From NCBI GenBank assembly GCA_038503035.1, contig JAVSML010001159.1, positions 1 through 64,000 of the forward strand: DNA of 64,000 nt, written 5' to 3'. Shown in pieces: positions 13,451 through 24,659 of the stretch (positions are counted from its first letter, which is position 1; each line of letters opens with the position of its first letter). Both the position numbers and the translations under genes were made by a program. Below the pieces are notes generated by a model. It worked only from the letters and a program-made list of their open reading frames with translations, had not been told where the DNA came from and ran no database searches. The DNA comes from Crocodylus rhombifer (taxonomy: Eukaryota; Chordata; Crocodylia; Crocodylidae).

Positions 13451-13495
13451 CATAGAATCATAGAAAAGTAGGGCTGGGAAGGACTTCCAGAGTTT
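13451..13495 (-). mobile_element. CR1 3'-terminal fragment
   Basis: CATAGAATCATAGAAAAG followed by TAGGGCTGGGAAGGAC is the inverted form of a CR1 3' end. It is probably the tail of the older element whose body lies at 15480-16960, split by the younger CR1 between them. Confidence 0.6.
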
Positions 13496-15478
13496 CATAG
13501 ACATAGACATTAGGGCTGGAAGGGACCTCGGAAGATCATCGAGTCCAGCCCCCCCGCCTGAAGGGCAGGAAGTCAGCTTGGGTCATAGGATCCCAGCAAG
13601 ATAAGCATCCAATTTGCTCTTGAAAGTGTTCGATGTAGGTGCTTGAACCACCTCCAACGGCAGGCTGTTCCAGACCTTGGGGGCTCAGACATTAAAGAAA
13701 TTCTTCCTTATGTCCAGCCTGAAACAGTCTTGTAGTAGTTTATGACCGTTTGACCTCGTCATCCCTTGGGGCGCTCTGGTGAACAAACGTTCTGTTCCCC
13801 CAGATCCTGGTGGTCACCCCTGATAAACTTATAGGTGACCATCAGGTCACCCCCGAGCCTGCACTTTTCCAGGCTAAAGAGCCCCATGGCTCTCAGCCTG
13901 TCATCGTAAGGTCTGTTCTCCTGACCTCTGATCATGCACGTGGCTCTTTTCTGGACTCTCTCAAGCTTCTCCACATCCTTTTTGAATTGTGGACTCCAAA
14001 ACTGGACGCAGTACTCCAGCTGCGGCCTCACCAAGGCTGAGTACAAGGGGAGAACGACATCCCAGAATTTGCTTGAGAAGCATCTATGGATGCAAGCCAG
14101 CATTTTGCTCACTTTATTAGCCGCAGCATCACATTGCAGGCTAATCATTGTCAATGATGACCCCCAAGTCTCTTTCTTCTATAGCGCTAGCCAGCATAGC
14201 ACTGCCAAGCCTATAAGGGTGCTGCAAGTTTTGTCTCCCAAGGTGGAGAACCTTGCATTTTTCAGTGTTAAACACCATCATGTTCTCGTCCGCCCATTTG
14301 CTGAGCCTGTCCAGGTCAGCCTGGATCGCCCGCCTGTCTTCAGGTGTGGATGCTTTGCCCCAGAGTTTGGTGTCATCGGCAAACTTGGCCAGTCTGCTTC
14401 TGACTCCAACGTCCACATCATTAATGAAGATGTTGAACAATATGAGTCCAAGGACAGAGCCTTGGGGGACCCCACTGCTCATAGGACACCACGAAGATTG
14501 ACTTCCATCAATTATTACCCTCTGGGTCCGACCACAGAGCCAATTTCCCAGCCAGAGGATCTGGTGGACCCAAGGCCACAATTGGCCAGTTTCGCCAAGA
14601 GGTGATCATGGGATGCCAGATCAAAGGCTTTTTTGAAGTCAAGATATATGACATCAATCTCTTCTCCCTTGTCCAGGTGATAGGTCACCTGGTCGTAGAA
14701 GGAAATGAGATTGGTCAAGCAAGATCTACCCACAACAAACCCATGTGGCTATCCCTCAGGATGTTGGCATCTGCCATTCCATTAAGGATGGCCTCTTTAA
14801 TAAACGTTTCTAAGACCTTCCTGGGGATAAAAGTCAGGCTGATGGGCCTATAGTTAGCCAGATCCACTTTCCTCCTTTTCTTGAAGATCGGCACCACGTT
14901 GGCCTTCTTCCAGTCTTTGGGCACTTCATCAGAGCGCCTGGAGTTTTCAAAGATCCATGCCAAAGACTGGGCTATGATGCTTGCCAGCTCCTTGAGTACC
15001 CTGGGGTGCAGGTTGTCAGGGCCGGCTGACTTGAAGGTATCCAGCCTCTCAAGGTGTTCCTTCACAAGGTCAGCATTAATGGAGGGCAGGGGATCTCCCT
15101 CACCTGGACCTCCCTGTCTCATGGTGGGCATGGGCATCCCATGGGACTGATGAAAGACCGATGCAGAGTACCCATTTAATAGGTTGGCTTTTTCCTGGGC
15201 GTCAGTTGTCAGCTGTCCCATCTGGTTCAGAGGGGGTCCAATGTTGCCCTTGCTTATCCTCCGGCTCCCCACATATCTGAAAAAGGACTTTTTATTGTTG
15301 TTGATGCTTGAAGCTAGTTGGAGTTCAGTTGCAGCCTTGGCTTTCCTGGTATGCTCCCTGCAGGACTGAACCAGCGCAGAATATTCCTTCTTGGAGGTGA
15401 ATCCCATCCTCCATCCTTTGTCCAGGCTCTCCAGGGATGCTCCTGAGACTAAAAAGAAAGGCCCCATCCTTTGTAGGC
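13496..15478 (-). mobile_element. CR1 LINE, 5'-truncated, nearly whole RT ORF (about 2 kb)
   Basis: The minus strand carries the reverse transcriptase in order. The N-terminal part is 15467-14715, with SAGPDNLHPRVLKELAS and NYRPISLT. Motif A is at 14733-14515, with VIYLDFKKAFD. The catalytic FADDTKLWG box lies in 14581-14141, after the GVPQGSVLG motif. The C-terminal RPQLEYCVQFWSPQFKKD region is at 14154-13759. Several frameshifts separate the blocks. The 3' end lies at about 13497 with a TAGACATTAGGG tail. One of the younger CR1 copies here, but inactive. Confidence 0.9.
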
Positions 15479-15479
15479 C

Positions 15480-16960
15480 TTTTTAAAATGTGGAGGCCAA
15501 AACTGCACACAATACTTTAGATGAAGCCTAACCAGTGCTGAGTATAGAGGCACTATCACCTCCCATGCCTTGCACCTAATGTTTCTGTTGAAGCATTCCA
15601 AAAACACATTTGTTTTTTATCCAGCTATATCATGCTACAGATTCATATAGAGTCTGTGATCTACCAGGACCCCCAGATGCTTTTTCATAATGCTGCCATC
15701 CAACCAGGTGCCCCCAATTTATATTTGTGTTTCTGACTATTCTTCACAAGGTTTCACAAGGTTTGGCATCTTGCATTTGCCAGCATTGAACTTCATCCTA
15801 GCTTTCCTAGCTGCTGAGATTCTGCTGAATTGTGCTCCTGTCCTCCAACATGTTTACAATCCTTCCCATTTCATGTCATCTGCAAATTTATTTAAGAAAA
15901 TCTCCATACCTGCATCTAAATCATTGATAAATATGTTGAACAGCACTAAGCCCAGGACAGACTCCTGTGGAATTCCATTCAAAACCTCCTGCCATTCTGA
16001 CATGGATCCGTTTGTAATTACCCTTTGCTTGCAGCTATTGAGCTACTTGTCTATCCACCTTACAGTAGTTTTGTCTAACTCACATTTCCTCAATTTGTTT
16101 ATGAGACAGTCACATAGAACTTTGTCCAAAGCCTTGCTGAAGTCCAGATACACTATCCATTGCTTTCCCTTCATCCACCCAAGTACTTATTTTGTTGAAG
16201 ATCAAGTTTGTTTAGTATGATTTGTTCTTAGTAAATCCATGTTGAGTGCTCATGATCAGCCTTTCCTTCTCCAGATGCTTGCAGATGGACTCCTTATAAT
16301 ATGCCCCAGTAACTTCCTGGATATTGAGGGGAGGTTAACTAGTCTATAGTTCCCTGGGTCCTCCTTTTTGCCTTCTTTCCAATCCTCTGGTACCTTAGCT
16401 ACCTCCCACAATTTCATAAATACTAATGCCAAGGGTTCTGAGATCTCTTCTGCCAGTTACTTTAGTTCCCTGGGCTGAAGTTCATCAGGCCCAGCTGACT
16501 TGTATTCATTCAGACCCATCAAAAGCTCTCTGTTTCTTTTATTTCACTCCTCAGTTTGTCTCCTTCCTTATCCAAATAATCCTTACTAGGTGTCTAGTTG
16601 CTTAACTTGACTTACCTTTTTTAGGAAGACTGAGGTTTCTGTTGAGTAGCTCTGCTTTTTTTTGTATCTTTTGTTAAGAGTTCCTCTTGGCTATTTAACA
16701 GTGGACCCAAGGCTTCCTTGGTCTTTTTTTTTTTGGTCAACATACTTACATAACTTCTTATTGTCCTGAACTTCCATCACCAGACACAGCTCATTTTTTA
16801 CTTTTGCCTTCCTGATTTCATCCCTGCAAGTTCTCGCTATTTCTTGGTGTGCTTCATTAGTGACATGTCCAACTTCCCATTGGCTGTACACTTTCTTTTG
16901 GTATTTGAGGCATGTTAGAAGCTCTCTGTGCAGCCACATTTGTCTCTTACCACTCTTGTG
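15480..16960 (-). mobile_element. Older CR1/L3-like LINE fragment
   Basis: Read on the minus strand this is a diverged CR1-type element. It has an N-terminal RT remnant at 16939-16691 (EVQDNKKLCKYVDQKKK) and non-coding-looking homologous sequence down to 15480. It is more decayed than the CR1 copy that interrupts its 3' side. Confidence 0.75.
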
Positions 16961-17780
16961 TCTCCATCATGTCAGAACAGTTTCCTGTTGGGCTTCCAAT
17001 ACTGTACCCTTTAGAAGCTTACTTTATGTATATAAGACGTTCCATTAAAATTGATAGGACTACTCATGTACTTAGTTATACATGGTAAAATACTCTTTTA
17101 AAGAGGTCCTAAGACAAAAATAAAACTGCATCCCTGTGGACTCAGTTCTTTTTCAGATGAAGTAAGACTGAACATGACCCATCTCTACCTTGAGGCTCTA
17201 GGGGAACAGAGAATCCAGGGAACTCTCTCAGTCACTGCACAACAGTAGCCTGTTTCTTGCTAGTCAAAGTGAGTGCAGAGGAGGTGGGACCACGATAAAG
17301 GGGAAAGTACAATGCACCCTTGATAAGTTACTGCAGCAGTAGCAGCGCTGCCCAGGAGCTCTCAGAGATAGTGTGCAGCTGATTCCAAATGCTTCCTAGA
17401 ATTCTTATCAGGAATATACAGCTGAAAAACAACCTGCACCACACTAAAATGTGGTAACACATGGTGCCCAATTCAATGTTGAGGATTAATGTTAATACAC
17501 TAATTTTAAAAAACAGTTCCCAGTAGCCAGAGAAGCATTAAAATGAAGAACATTTTGATATACGTGCATCATGTATTCAGCTGTGTTTTTCTCCAAAGCA
17601 GTTCTCTAGGAACACCTTGCCATCTGCTGGAAATATATAAACATACATTCCTGTAAGAAGACCTGCTCCATAACTCCAATAGGTATCATTTAAAATAAAA
17701 TAACTCAGAAGATGCTATATCCTAAAACCAATACTTTAGACAGTGGTAGCACATAGCCATGATGTCTTAGTAAGCATCAT
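16961..17780. other. Intergenic, unassigned
   Basis: AT-rich sequence. I see no gene or bounded repeat. Confidence 0.4.
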
Positions 17781-17796
17781 ACTGTAACCAAGGGCA

Positions 17797-18131
17797 TTTA
17801 TAATACACAGACTTTTTGGTCCTGCGCGCTGGAGATCTGCCACTTTCAGAGCAGACTCGATAATCATGTCTACTCTGCGCATGAGCTGAGGTGCGCTGCA
17901 CTGCACTGCATGCAGATGTATAAGCAGCGAAATGTGCATCAGCGTGCAGAAAATGACAGCAGTGCGCTTTTGAAATAAAGCACCGTCTAAGTGTTTTAGT
18001 TCAAAAGTGCACCAATGCCATTTACTCAGTGCTGTTGTGCATTTTGCCACTTATACAACTGAATGCATCGAAGCATTGGGCACTTTTCAAAGTGCCCAGC
18101 ACTGTGGCACTTACATGTATAAAAATGCCTT
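17797..18131. mobile_element. Harbinger-like MITE (tentative)
   Basis: The left end AGGGCATTTATAATACA matches the right end read inverted, AAGGCATTTTTATACATG. The interior is richer in GC and CpG than its surroundings and contains self-complementary TGCGC/GCGCA and AAAGTGC/GCACTTT words. TAA trinucleotides adjoin both ends, as expected of Harbinger TWA duplications, but the boundaries are not exact. Harbinger MITEs are known in crocodilians. The family name is not determined here. Confidence 0.45.
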
Positions 18132-18632
18132 AAGTGCTTAGTCCTGTATTCCTTGCTAACTCAAACTCAGCTCTCATTAATGACTGTGATTCATGCCTGG
18201 ATGCTAACTTTGAATACTCATCAGGGCATAACATGTGCCTGAGAGCTAGATTCTGAGCCCAGTCACACCTATGTTAGTCCAAAATAACTCCAAGGTCAGT
18301 TGGGGTGTAATTTGGCATGACACTCACCCTTACTTTAAAGAGTTTACTCAATCAGATGCTTATCATTCTTCTAGGTGGCATGAGTTCAGTCCAGCCCATC
18401 AAGAAGCTTGATAATGAACTTTAGCGGGCATTATTGTAGGCCTTTAGTTAGTATCAGCTCAAGCAAGTCTGAACTAATCAAAAATTTAAAATAGCAAGAA
18501 CCCACCAACGATTCCTTTCCAACAAGGGCCTCACTGTACTCTCTAAGGAGTACTGTAGCTAACCCTCATGACTACAGTGCCAACTGCTACCACACATATT
18601 CCAAAGACATATTCTTTGACTCTGTTTCACAG

Positions 18633-18740
18633 TTGTTAGGGGCTGGAAGAGACCTTACAGATCATCAGGTCCAGCCCTGCCTGCACTTGAGCAGGAAAGA
18701 CTGCTGGGATCAGACCCCAGGAAGATGGACATCAAGTGTT
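18633..18740 (-). mobile_element. CR1 3'-end fragment
   Basis: GTTAGGGGCTGGAAGAGACC and TCATCAGGTCCAGCCCTGCC are standard inverted CR1 3' sequence. Only about 100 bp remains. Confidence 0.8.
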
Positions 18741-21700
18741 CTTACCAACCTGTGGTTTTGTCACTGAACTTACTCGTTTGAATGTTCAACCACAATTCAT
18801 CACACAGAAAAGGGAAAGAAAGATCTAGACTCCACAGATTTGCTGATGCTGCATTAAACAGCATTCTCATATTTGTGCTGGATCTGATCAAAACTACTTT
18901 TCAAATACAGCTCAAGTATTTCCAAAGAATATATTTTTCCAGTTTTTTCTTTTCTCACAAAAGGAGCAGTTCAATTTCTGGTGTGCTCTTAAATATGAAA
19001 AGAGGACATCAGGTATCAATAAAAGATACATTTTTCCAGTGGTTCCATCCACCCCACGCACCTTTTTCTTTCTAAATGTGGGATCCTGGCTTGAATCCTT
19101 TATTTCAACCTAGCACAAATTGGAATCGCTGAGTTAGAAGCCTCTCAGAAATAGCATTAGTAATAGGAATATTTGCAGATCTTTAACTTTAATTGTAGTG
19201 AGCCCTCCTAAAACAACTGTCAGTTTATTAGGCTGAAGATGGCTTAATGGCATATGAAAAACATAATGTTTTGCAATCTGAAAAAAATCAGGTTCGGGAA
19301 CATATTCAGGATTTCAGGCTTTAGGCCAACCAGAGTTGGTTGTATTTCAAAAATAATATGCCAGGTACAATGATCTTACAATATGTTGCACTTGCGAACC
19401 TATTACAACCTTGTTAATTAATCCATAGAGTGAAACTGACATCATATCCAAAAAGAGCCATCTGCCTACCCTTTTCCATAGGCATGGGGAGCATCTAATA
19501 AGAAATGAATACATTTTAAAAGTCGTGGGCACTTAATGAAACATTCCAAAGCAGTAACAATTGAGACATTTTTGTTAAAATGATAAAAGCTATATTAATC
19601 AATGAAAGAAACCCTTAATGTGATACATTTATAATATCAATAGTTTGCTTTTTAAAGTCTGTAAATATGCATGGTAGTTTTTTTATGTACAAGATGTGGT
19701 GGGGGAGACATTTCTCCCTGTAACAGGGAACTGGAGGCTCCTGTTACTTTTAAGGGGAGACAGCAGGAACCAGGCCTACTGTGGCAGCTGAGCAAAGGCC
19801 AGCTGCTAGGAAGCAAGCAACCCAGAGGCAACAGGGATAAGAGCTGTAACTGGGAGTGCGGATCCTGGAACTAGGCAGAAAAAGGGGCAGAACTCTCTGG
19901 CAGCCAGGAGAGAGTTAGGGGGAACATGACTTGCTGTGGGGTAATGATCCAAAATTGGGTGCAAGTTCTGTTTTGACCAGAGATTTGGAGTGTGACTATG
20001 GGAGTGGTCTGAAGGTCATAGGGGTTCTGAGTCAGGCCCAGTGCATAAGTCCCTGTAGGGAGCAGGGACCCAAGGGTGGATGAGAGAGAAAGAGCAGTAT
20101 CATTTCATGTTGGGAACAGAGGTTGAGACAGGGCCAGGATTATTGCCCCTAAAGCACATTGTTCCCTAAGGCAAGGATACAGCTAGGAGTGCCACCATTT
20201 TGTGTCTGAGGTGCAAGACTATGACCAGTTGGGCACAAGTAGTACTACGGTTCTGGTTAAACAGCAAGCTGAGGTGAACCGAGGGTCACTCTAAAACCAT
20301 GGGGCAGCCTTCCTAAATGCTATAATATCCATCAAGGTATAACAGAAAAAGGAAGGGTACTCTGAGGGGCTGGACTGGGGCAGGAGTAGTTTCCCCACTG
20401 TGGGCATCACAGTCATCCTTGGGACTGGTGCTATCACATTCCCTTCCCTTTGCCCTCCCCCTTCACCCGAGACCAGAAAAATTGTAATGCTAGCTACTTT
20501 GAAAAATTGTACATCTAAAGATCTTCCAGACCTTAATAGGTTAACTTAATTTCTTCCAAATCATGTGATGTGAAGGTAAATCTATATATAACTGGACATG
20601 GTGCAGCGTAGTGATATCTAAATGAGCTAGCTCAGCTAGTGAATTCAGGACAGCTATAGCAGCCTACTGCTCCCTGCAAGTAAAACTAGCTTTTGTGGAC
20701 TTTTGATGCGACTGCTCCCATTATGTGAACTAGCTGGAGTACCTCCACATGCCACTGCAGAACTTAGTCTAAGTATCATTAGCCCAGAGAGGGAAACTGA
20801 AACAGAGTTTTAAGGGACAGTTTTGAAACCTTAGTAGTGACTCCATTGGAGTGGTACTAATTCTTGCTTAATAGGAATAAAGGTTGTCAAATCAAGGCCT
20901 CTGTGGTTTATACCTTCTTTTGCCTCCCCCACCACTACTCGGGTGTACAGCTGGAAGTAAAGGGCCATAGCTGGAAATAAAGCTTTATGTTTCTTCATCT
21001 CTACTTTAAGTTCTTTACAGGAAAACAGCAGTAGAATAAAAACCTCTTTTATCTATCTCAATTAGCAGACATAACCCCTCAATACCTCTAGGGGAAATCA
21101 GCCTGTTTCCTTTGACACATCTTAGATGCAGGCCATAACGGACATTTAGATAGTTCAGCAGCATCACCAGTACATATATACCATCCTTTGCTTGTTTGAG
21201 GTTTTTATTGGGTTGGTGTTTTTTTAAAATCATTGGTGATGTTGCTTGTTTTTCTTAGTCACTTCCTTTGTCCCCACATTTTGTGTGTGTTGATTGTTGT
21301 TTTCCTCCTTTGAAAATATATTTAAAATATTTGTTTGGTGTTTGACTTGTGTCTCCTTTTCAAAAGAAGTGATGTCTAAATGAAACAAAAACAGTTCCTG
21401 AGCATGGATCAGGACTAAGTCTATTAGTTTGTCTGCTCCCTATGCACAGATGCATGAGGACAGGAAGATATGAATTTTCTTGAAGAGGTCACAAAACTAG
21501 CGGAGTGAAGCTGTGCTTTCCGAATGGAATTGGAAAATGGCGCGCTGAGGAACTTCTATTTTGATTGCACGTTGAGGCTTCTTTTCATCGAAGAATTTAT
21601 TAATTGGTTTGGAACTGTTACTTTTACTGAGGGATGCAGTGACCTCTGCTGTTCCAAGTGTGCCTGGAAATTGATTACATAATGATATATTATGTAGCAA

Positions 21701-22230
21701 ATTGGTCTTTTTATTAGATATAAAGTATGGAGAAAAGGCCTAAAATTATAAAAGAAAATATGTGAAAGCGTAGCACACACTTACACAGCAGAAGGAGCTG
21801 CCACCGAACGTGCAAGGCTTACCACGTCTCGGGGGGGGGCAGGGGTTCCATAGACGCCTCCTGTTTCCACAGCGATTCTGTGGGCCAAAATCTGTGGCCC
21901 AAGAGGTGACGACACAAATAACACCCTGTTGTCTATCACGGGACACACTGAAGTGCTTCAGAAACTGGGCAGCACTTAGCTCCCGACTCCAAGAGTGTCC
22001 TCCAGACAGGAAACTGAAGTGACGTGCCCACAGCAAAGCCATGCAGAGCTGAAAACAGAAGCGAAGAGTCCCCAGACACTAGGGCTGCCCCCTGCTTCAG
22101 CTCCTTGCCCCCCCCAAACCCTCCCAGAGCTGCAACCACAGAGCTACACCCAGGGCCCAGCAGGCCCACAGCCCTGAGGCCACCCAGCCCCGGTTACTAA
22201 GTAGATTAGCTAGGTTCCCCATCCCCTTTT
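18741..22230. other. Intergenic DNA upstream of the promoter
   Basis: No exon recognised. About 19680-20450 is a GC-richer block of unknown origin (possibly an old LTR, no ends found). About 21785-22190 becomes CpG-containing and grades into the island below. Confidence 0.4.
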
Positions 22231-22439
22231 CCTATTGGCTGCAGGTGTTCGCTTGCCTCCTTCTTTTTTTTCATTGGTTGCGTGGTCCCTGCCGGCCAGG
22301 TAACGGATGCGAGCTTTTGATTGGTCAGACGCGGGGGGATCCCTCATGGGATTGGCTCCAGGTGGGCCGGCGCTTGCTATTGGCCGGCAGGTAGCGTGGG
22401 AGGCGCTCTATTGGCTGTTGTGGGCGCTAACCTGCTGGG

Positions 22440-22712
22440 TCCGCCATGTTTGGAGTGGTGGCGCCGGTGCTGCCGCAGCCGCGGGGTGGGGGGCGCTGAG
22501 TCGGGCTGAGCTGAGGTGGGCGCTGAGTCGGGCTGAGCTGAGGTGGGCGCGGGGCAGGCGGGGCTCGGCCGCCGCCGTCTCAGCCGGCCGGGCCGGGGGA
22601 GCGGGGCTGCCCCCATCACGGTACTTCGGGCAACTTCCAGCGCGGGGTGGGGCGCGGGGCGGGATTGCCCGGGAAGGGCCGGGATCCACCTCGGCGGGAG
22701 CCGCCGCAGCAG
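22440..22712 (+). other. PRKCZ: Probable PRKCZ non-coding exon 1 (5' UTR)
   Basis: Inferred from the CpG island and a strong splice donor, CAG|GTAGGC, at 22712/22713, which feeds the acceptor at 24052/24053. The left boundary is approximate. It contains a short upstream ORF at 22446-22499 (17 codons, G at -3). A perfect tandem duplication of 27 bp sits at 22495-22521 and 22522-22548. In this reading the kinase start codon is not in this exon. Confidence 0.6.
22495..22548. repeat. 27-bp perfect tandem duplication in exon 1
   Basis: The unit beginning GCTGAGTCGGGCTGAGCTGA is present twice, head to tail and identical. Identity between copies suggests a recent event or polymorphic copy number. 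Confidence 0.95.
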
Positions 22713-23666
22713 GTAGGCGGGCGGGGGCGCTCCCAGACCTTGCCAGTCGGGAGCCAGAACAGCTGCAGCCCCTTCCCGGATACGGGTTCTTCCCCCCCCC
22801 GAAAAACAAATACCCGCGGGGGTGCCCCGAAAGCTTCCGTAGGCGGAAGGGACAGTGGCCAGAATAAACCACGTGGCCGAGACTCCGGTGGGAAACAGCA
22901 GCCCCCTGTGAGACTCTCCAAATACACCCCTGTAACTATCACAGTTCACGTGGGTACCAGCCAGCTGGGGGCAACAGGGTCTTCCCCAGTCTGTGTGAGG
23001 CTGGTTCTGCTGGGGGTGTGAGCGTGAGCGCGTGTGTCGGGGGGTGGGGGGGGTTGGATGAGATGTGAGCTCCCGAGATCCCTCCCACGCTCTGTCTGCG
23101 ATTCTGGGAAGTTCCAAGCTTCGTTTCCATCCCCGAGCTTGCCCTGCGTGCCTCGGATTTACTTCCCTTCCTCCCTCGCGGCAGGTGTAACTAGCCTTGG
23201 TTTCCGATACAGCAGTGTTTTTCGTGTGTGCAAGGTGCTTTGGACGTGAAAAAGTGAAATGCTGTTGTGTGACTAAGCAAAGAAAATCTAGAAAAGAGAC
23301 TTGTAAATAAGGGGATCTGATCCTTGCCATTAGTCTTTTTAAGACAAGATTGTCTTTGCAGTGTGTTTTATTCGGGATTAAAGGGCTGGAAGTTTAATTC
23401 GGAAATGGTTAAAAAAAACCCCAAAAATGCCCTTGTCAGATATGGCATTGTTTTGTCTATGCAGGTGCTGGATGAATGTTTTAATTGGTGGAAACAGGAA
23501 TCTTTTGAGGCTTGATCTTCTGTAAACCAGAATAATTGTGTAAAATAAAATTTAACTAGCCTGATTAAGTTTTACTACTAGTAGCTTATTCCATAGTCAT
23601 TCCTCTGTGGGACAAAGGGCCCTATGGATGCAAATAGTCCAACTGCTTCAGATGTATTCTTTAAAG

Positions 23667-23932
23667 CAGTGGGTCCCAGGTGTGTGTTTTGTTTTGTTTT
23701 GTTTTTGCTGCAACCTTAAATTCAGGTTGTGACCCCCCACTCTCGCCACCAACTCACTTGTGCCCGGTGGTGCCAGTAGAGCCCAGGCTAGGCCAGGATT
23801 GTGGGGGGCAGTGACGGTGAGAGCCGTGTGGACCATGCGATGAGAGCGCCCTGCAGGCAGGAGGGGCGAAGCAAGGCATGGACCCCCGCCATGACCCTGG
23901 TTTACGTCATGCCTCGAGATTGGGAGCCACTG
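23667..23932. mobile_element. hAT element (266 bp) in the first PRKCZ intron
   Basis: The left end CAGTGGGTCCCAGG matches the right end read inverted, CAGTGGCTCCCAATC. The 8-bp flanks are ctttaaag (23659-23666) and gtttaaag (23933-23940). A TTTTG microsatellite lies inside the left end. Non-autonomous. Confidence 0.85.
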
Positions 23933-24052
23933 GTTTAAAGTGACTGGGGTTTCCAGGATTTGGCTCTGAACATGTAAATTTATGTTGTATTTTAACAATT
24001 CTTTGTGTGTGTATATGTGCATTTATATGCTGCTTTTCTTTTCTGTGTGCAG

Positions 24053-24127
24053 ATGGACAGGCTATCAGCTGGAAATTTTACCTGCTCATTAGAATTCAGC
24101 ACAAAATCGGTCGTCTTTTTTGAATGA
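24053..24127 (+). promoter_or_regulatory. Upstream ORF (24 codons) at the start of PRKCZ exon 2
   Basis: If the acceptor at 24051-24052 (TGTGTGCAG) is used, the exon begins with ATG. That ATG opens a 24-codon frame starting MDRLSAGNFTC and ending at TGA 24125-24127. It is out of frame with the kinase start at 24187. Its stop overlaps another ATG (24124-24126) as ATGA. That second ATG is in frame with the kinase and has no intervening stop. The arrangement could reduce or re-route initiation. Confidence 0.6.
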
Positions 24128-24186
24128 TTTGGAAGATTCTTCCAAACACCGGCAAAATATTTTTATTTAAACTACATATCAGTATC

Positions 24187-24257
24187 ATGCCGAGCAGAAT
24201 GGGATCAAAAATGAATCTGAACAGAGATTTCATCAGAGTAAAAACGCATTATAATGG
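24187..24257 (+). CDS. PRKCZ: PRKCZ first coding exon (atypical PKC zeta, N-terminus)
   Basis: Atypical protein kinase C zeta is a Ser/Thr kinase of the Par polarity complex and of p62/NF-kB signalling. It does not depend on calcium or diacylglycerol. This exon encodes MPSRMGSKMN LNRDFIRVKT HYNG, the last Gly codon being split. Known vertebrate PRKCZ starts MPSR-G-KM and ends this exon R-K-HY-G at residue 24; length and anchor residues agree exactly. The last residues begin the N-terminal PB1 domain, which binds PAR6 and p62. The acceptor is at 24051-24052, and the donor GG|GTAAGT at 24257/24258 gives phase 2. The start at 24187 has A at -3 and matches the family. An in-frame ATG at 24124 would add 21 residues with no family support and has a weak context. 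PRKCI is the closest alternative but lacks the MPSR-G-KM opening. No later exon is visible in the window. Confidence 0.9.
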
Positions 24258-24659
24258 GTAAGTTGAACAGTTTTTCAGCACTACATCACATGTAGTTTCA
24301 GTTTGCACTAACAGAATGGACCATAGTGTTACTTGGTTATAGTTATGGAAATCTATGGTACTACAGATACTAACAAATCATTCCAGGTCAAAGTTTGTAG
24401 ACTTTCTTGAGTGTTAAAATAAACTTAAATCAGTTGCTACTTTATTGTTCATGGTGGAGTTTTACTTCCATTTAGGCATCTAAATGGCAGTTTTCCAGCT
24501 ACGTAAATAATGTTTTTCACGTGCAGTTCATAAATGTGTTTTCTTTTGCAGTGAATGTGTGTAGTTCTAGACTGAGAGTTGCAGTATGTTATACTGGCCA
24601 CATGTAACATACTTTCATAAGTCCTGGAAAAAGCACAGGGGGCTTTCCCATGTTTTAGC

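Larger units (their letters stand above)
22230..23200 (+). promoter_or_regulatory. PRKCZ: PRKCZ CpG-island promoter with CCAAT array
   Basis: A sharp rise in GC and CpG begins near 22230 and tails off by about 23200. The proximal 180 bp holds six ATTGG (inverted CCAAT) boxes at 22234, 22273, 22320, 22351, 22379 and 22410. CCGCCATGTTTGG at 22441-22453 resembles a YY1 site, which is often just downstream of a start site. There is no TATA box. The placement fits a TATA-less promoter firing rightward from about 22430-22450. The exact start site cannot be read from sequence. Confidence 0.75.

Noticed and set aside
13934..14605. 223-codon + frame
   Set aside because: Antisense shadow of the CR1 reverse transcriptase on the minus strand.
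1..22200. 3' end of GABRD, the upstream neighbour of PRKCZ in mammals
   Set aside because: No frame resembles a GABA-A receptor subunit; if synteny holds it lies beyond the left edge.
22307..22867. 186-codon + frame (and 154/317-codon minus frames) in the CpG island
   Set aside because: GC-rich DNA has few stops on both strands. The frames overlap in all phases, are Ala/Gly/Pro-rich and ignore the splice donor at 22713.
24124..24186. Using ATG 24124 as the PRKCZ start
   Set aside because: Weak context and no counterpart in known PRKCZ. The ATG at 24187 reproduces the family N-terminus and its length exactly. Kept only as a possible alternative.
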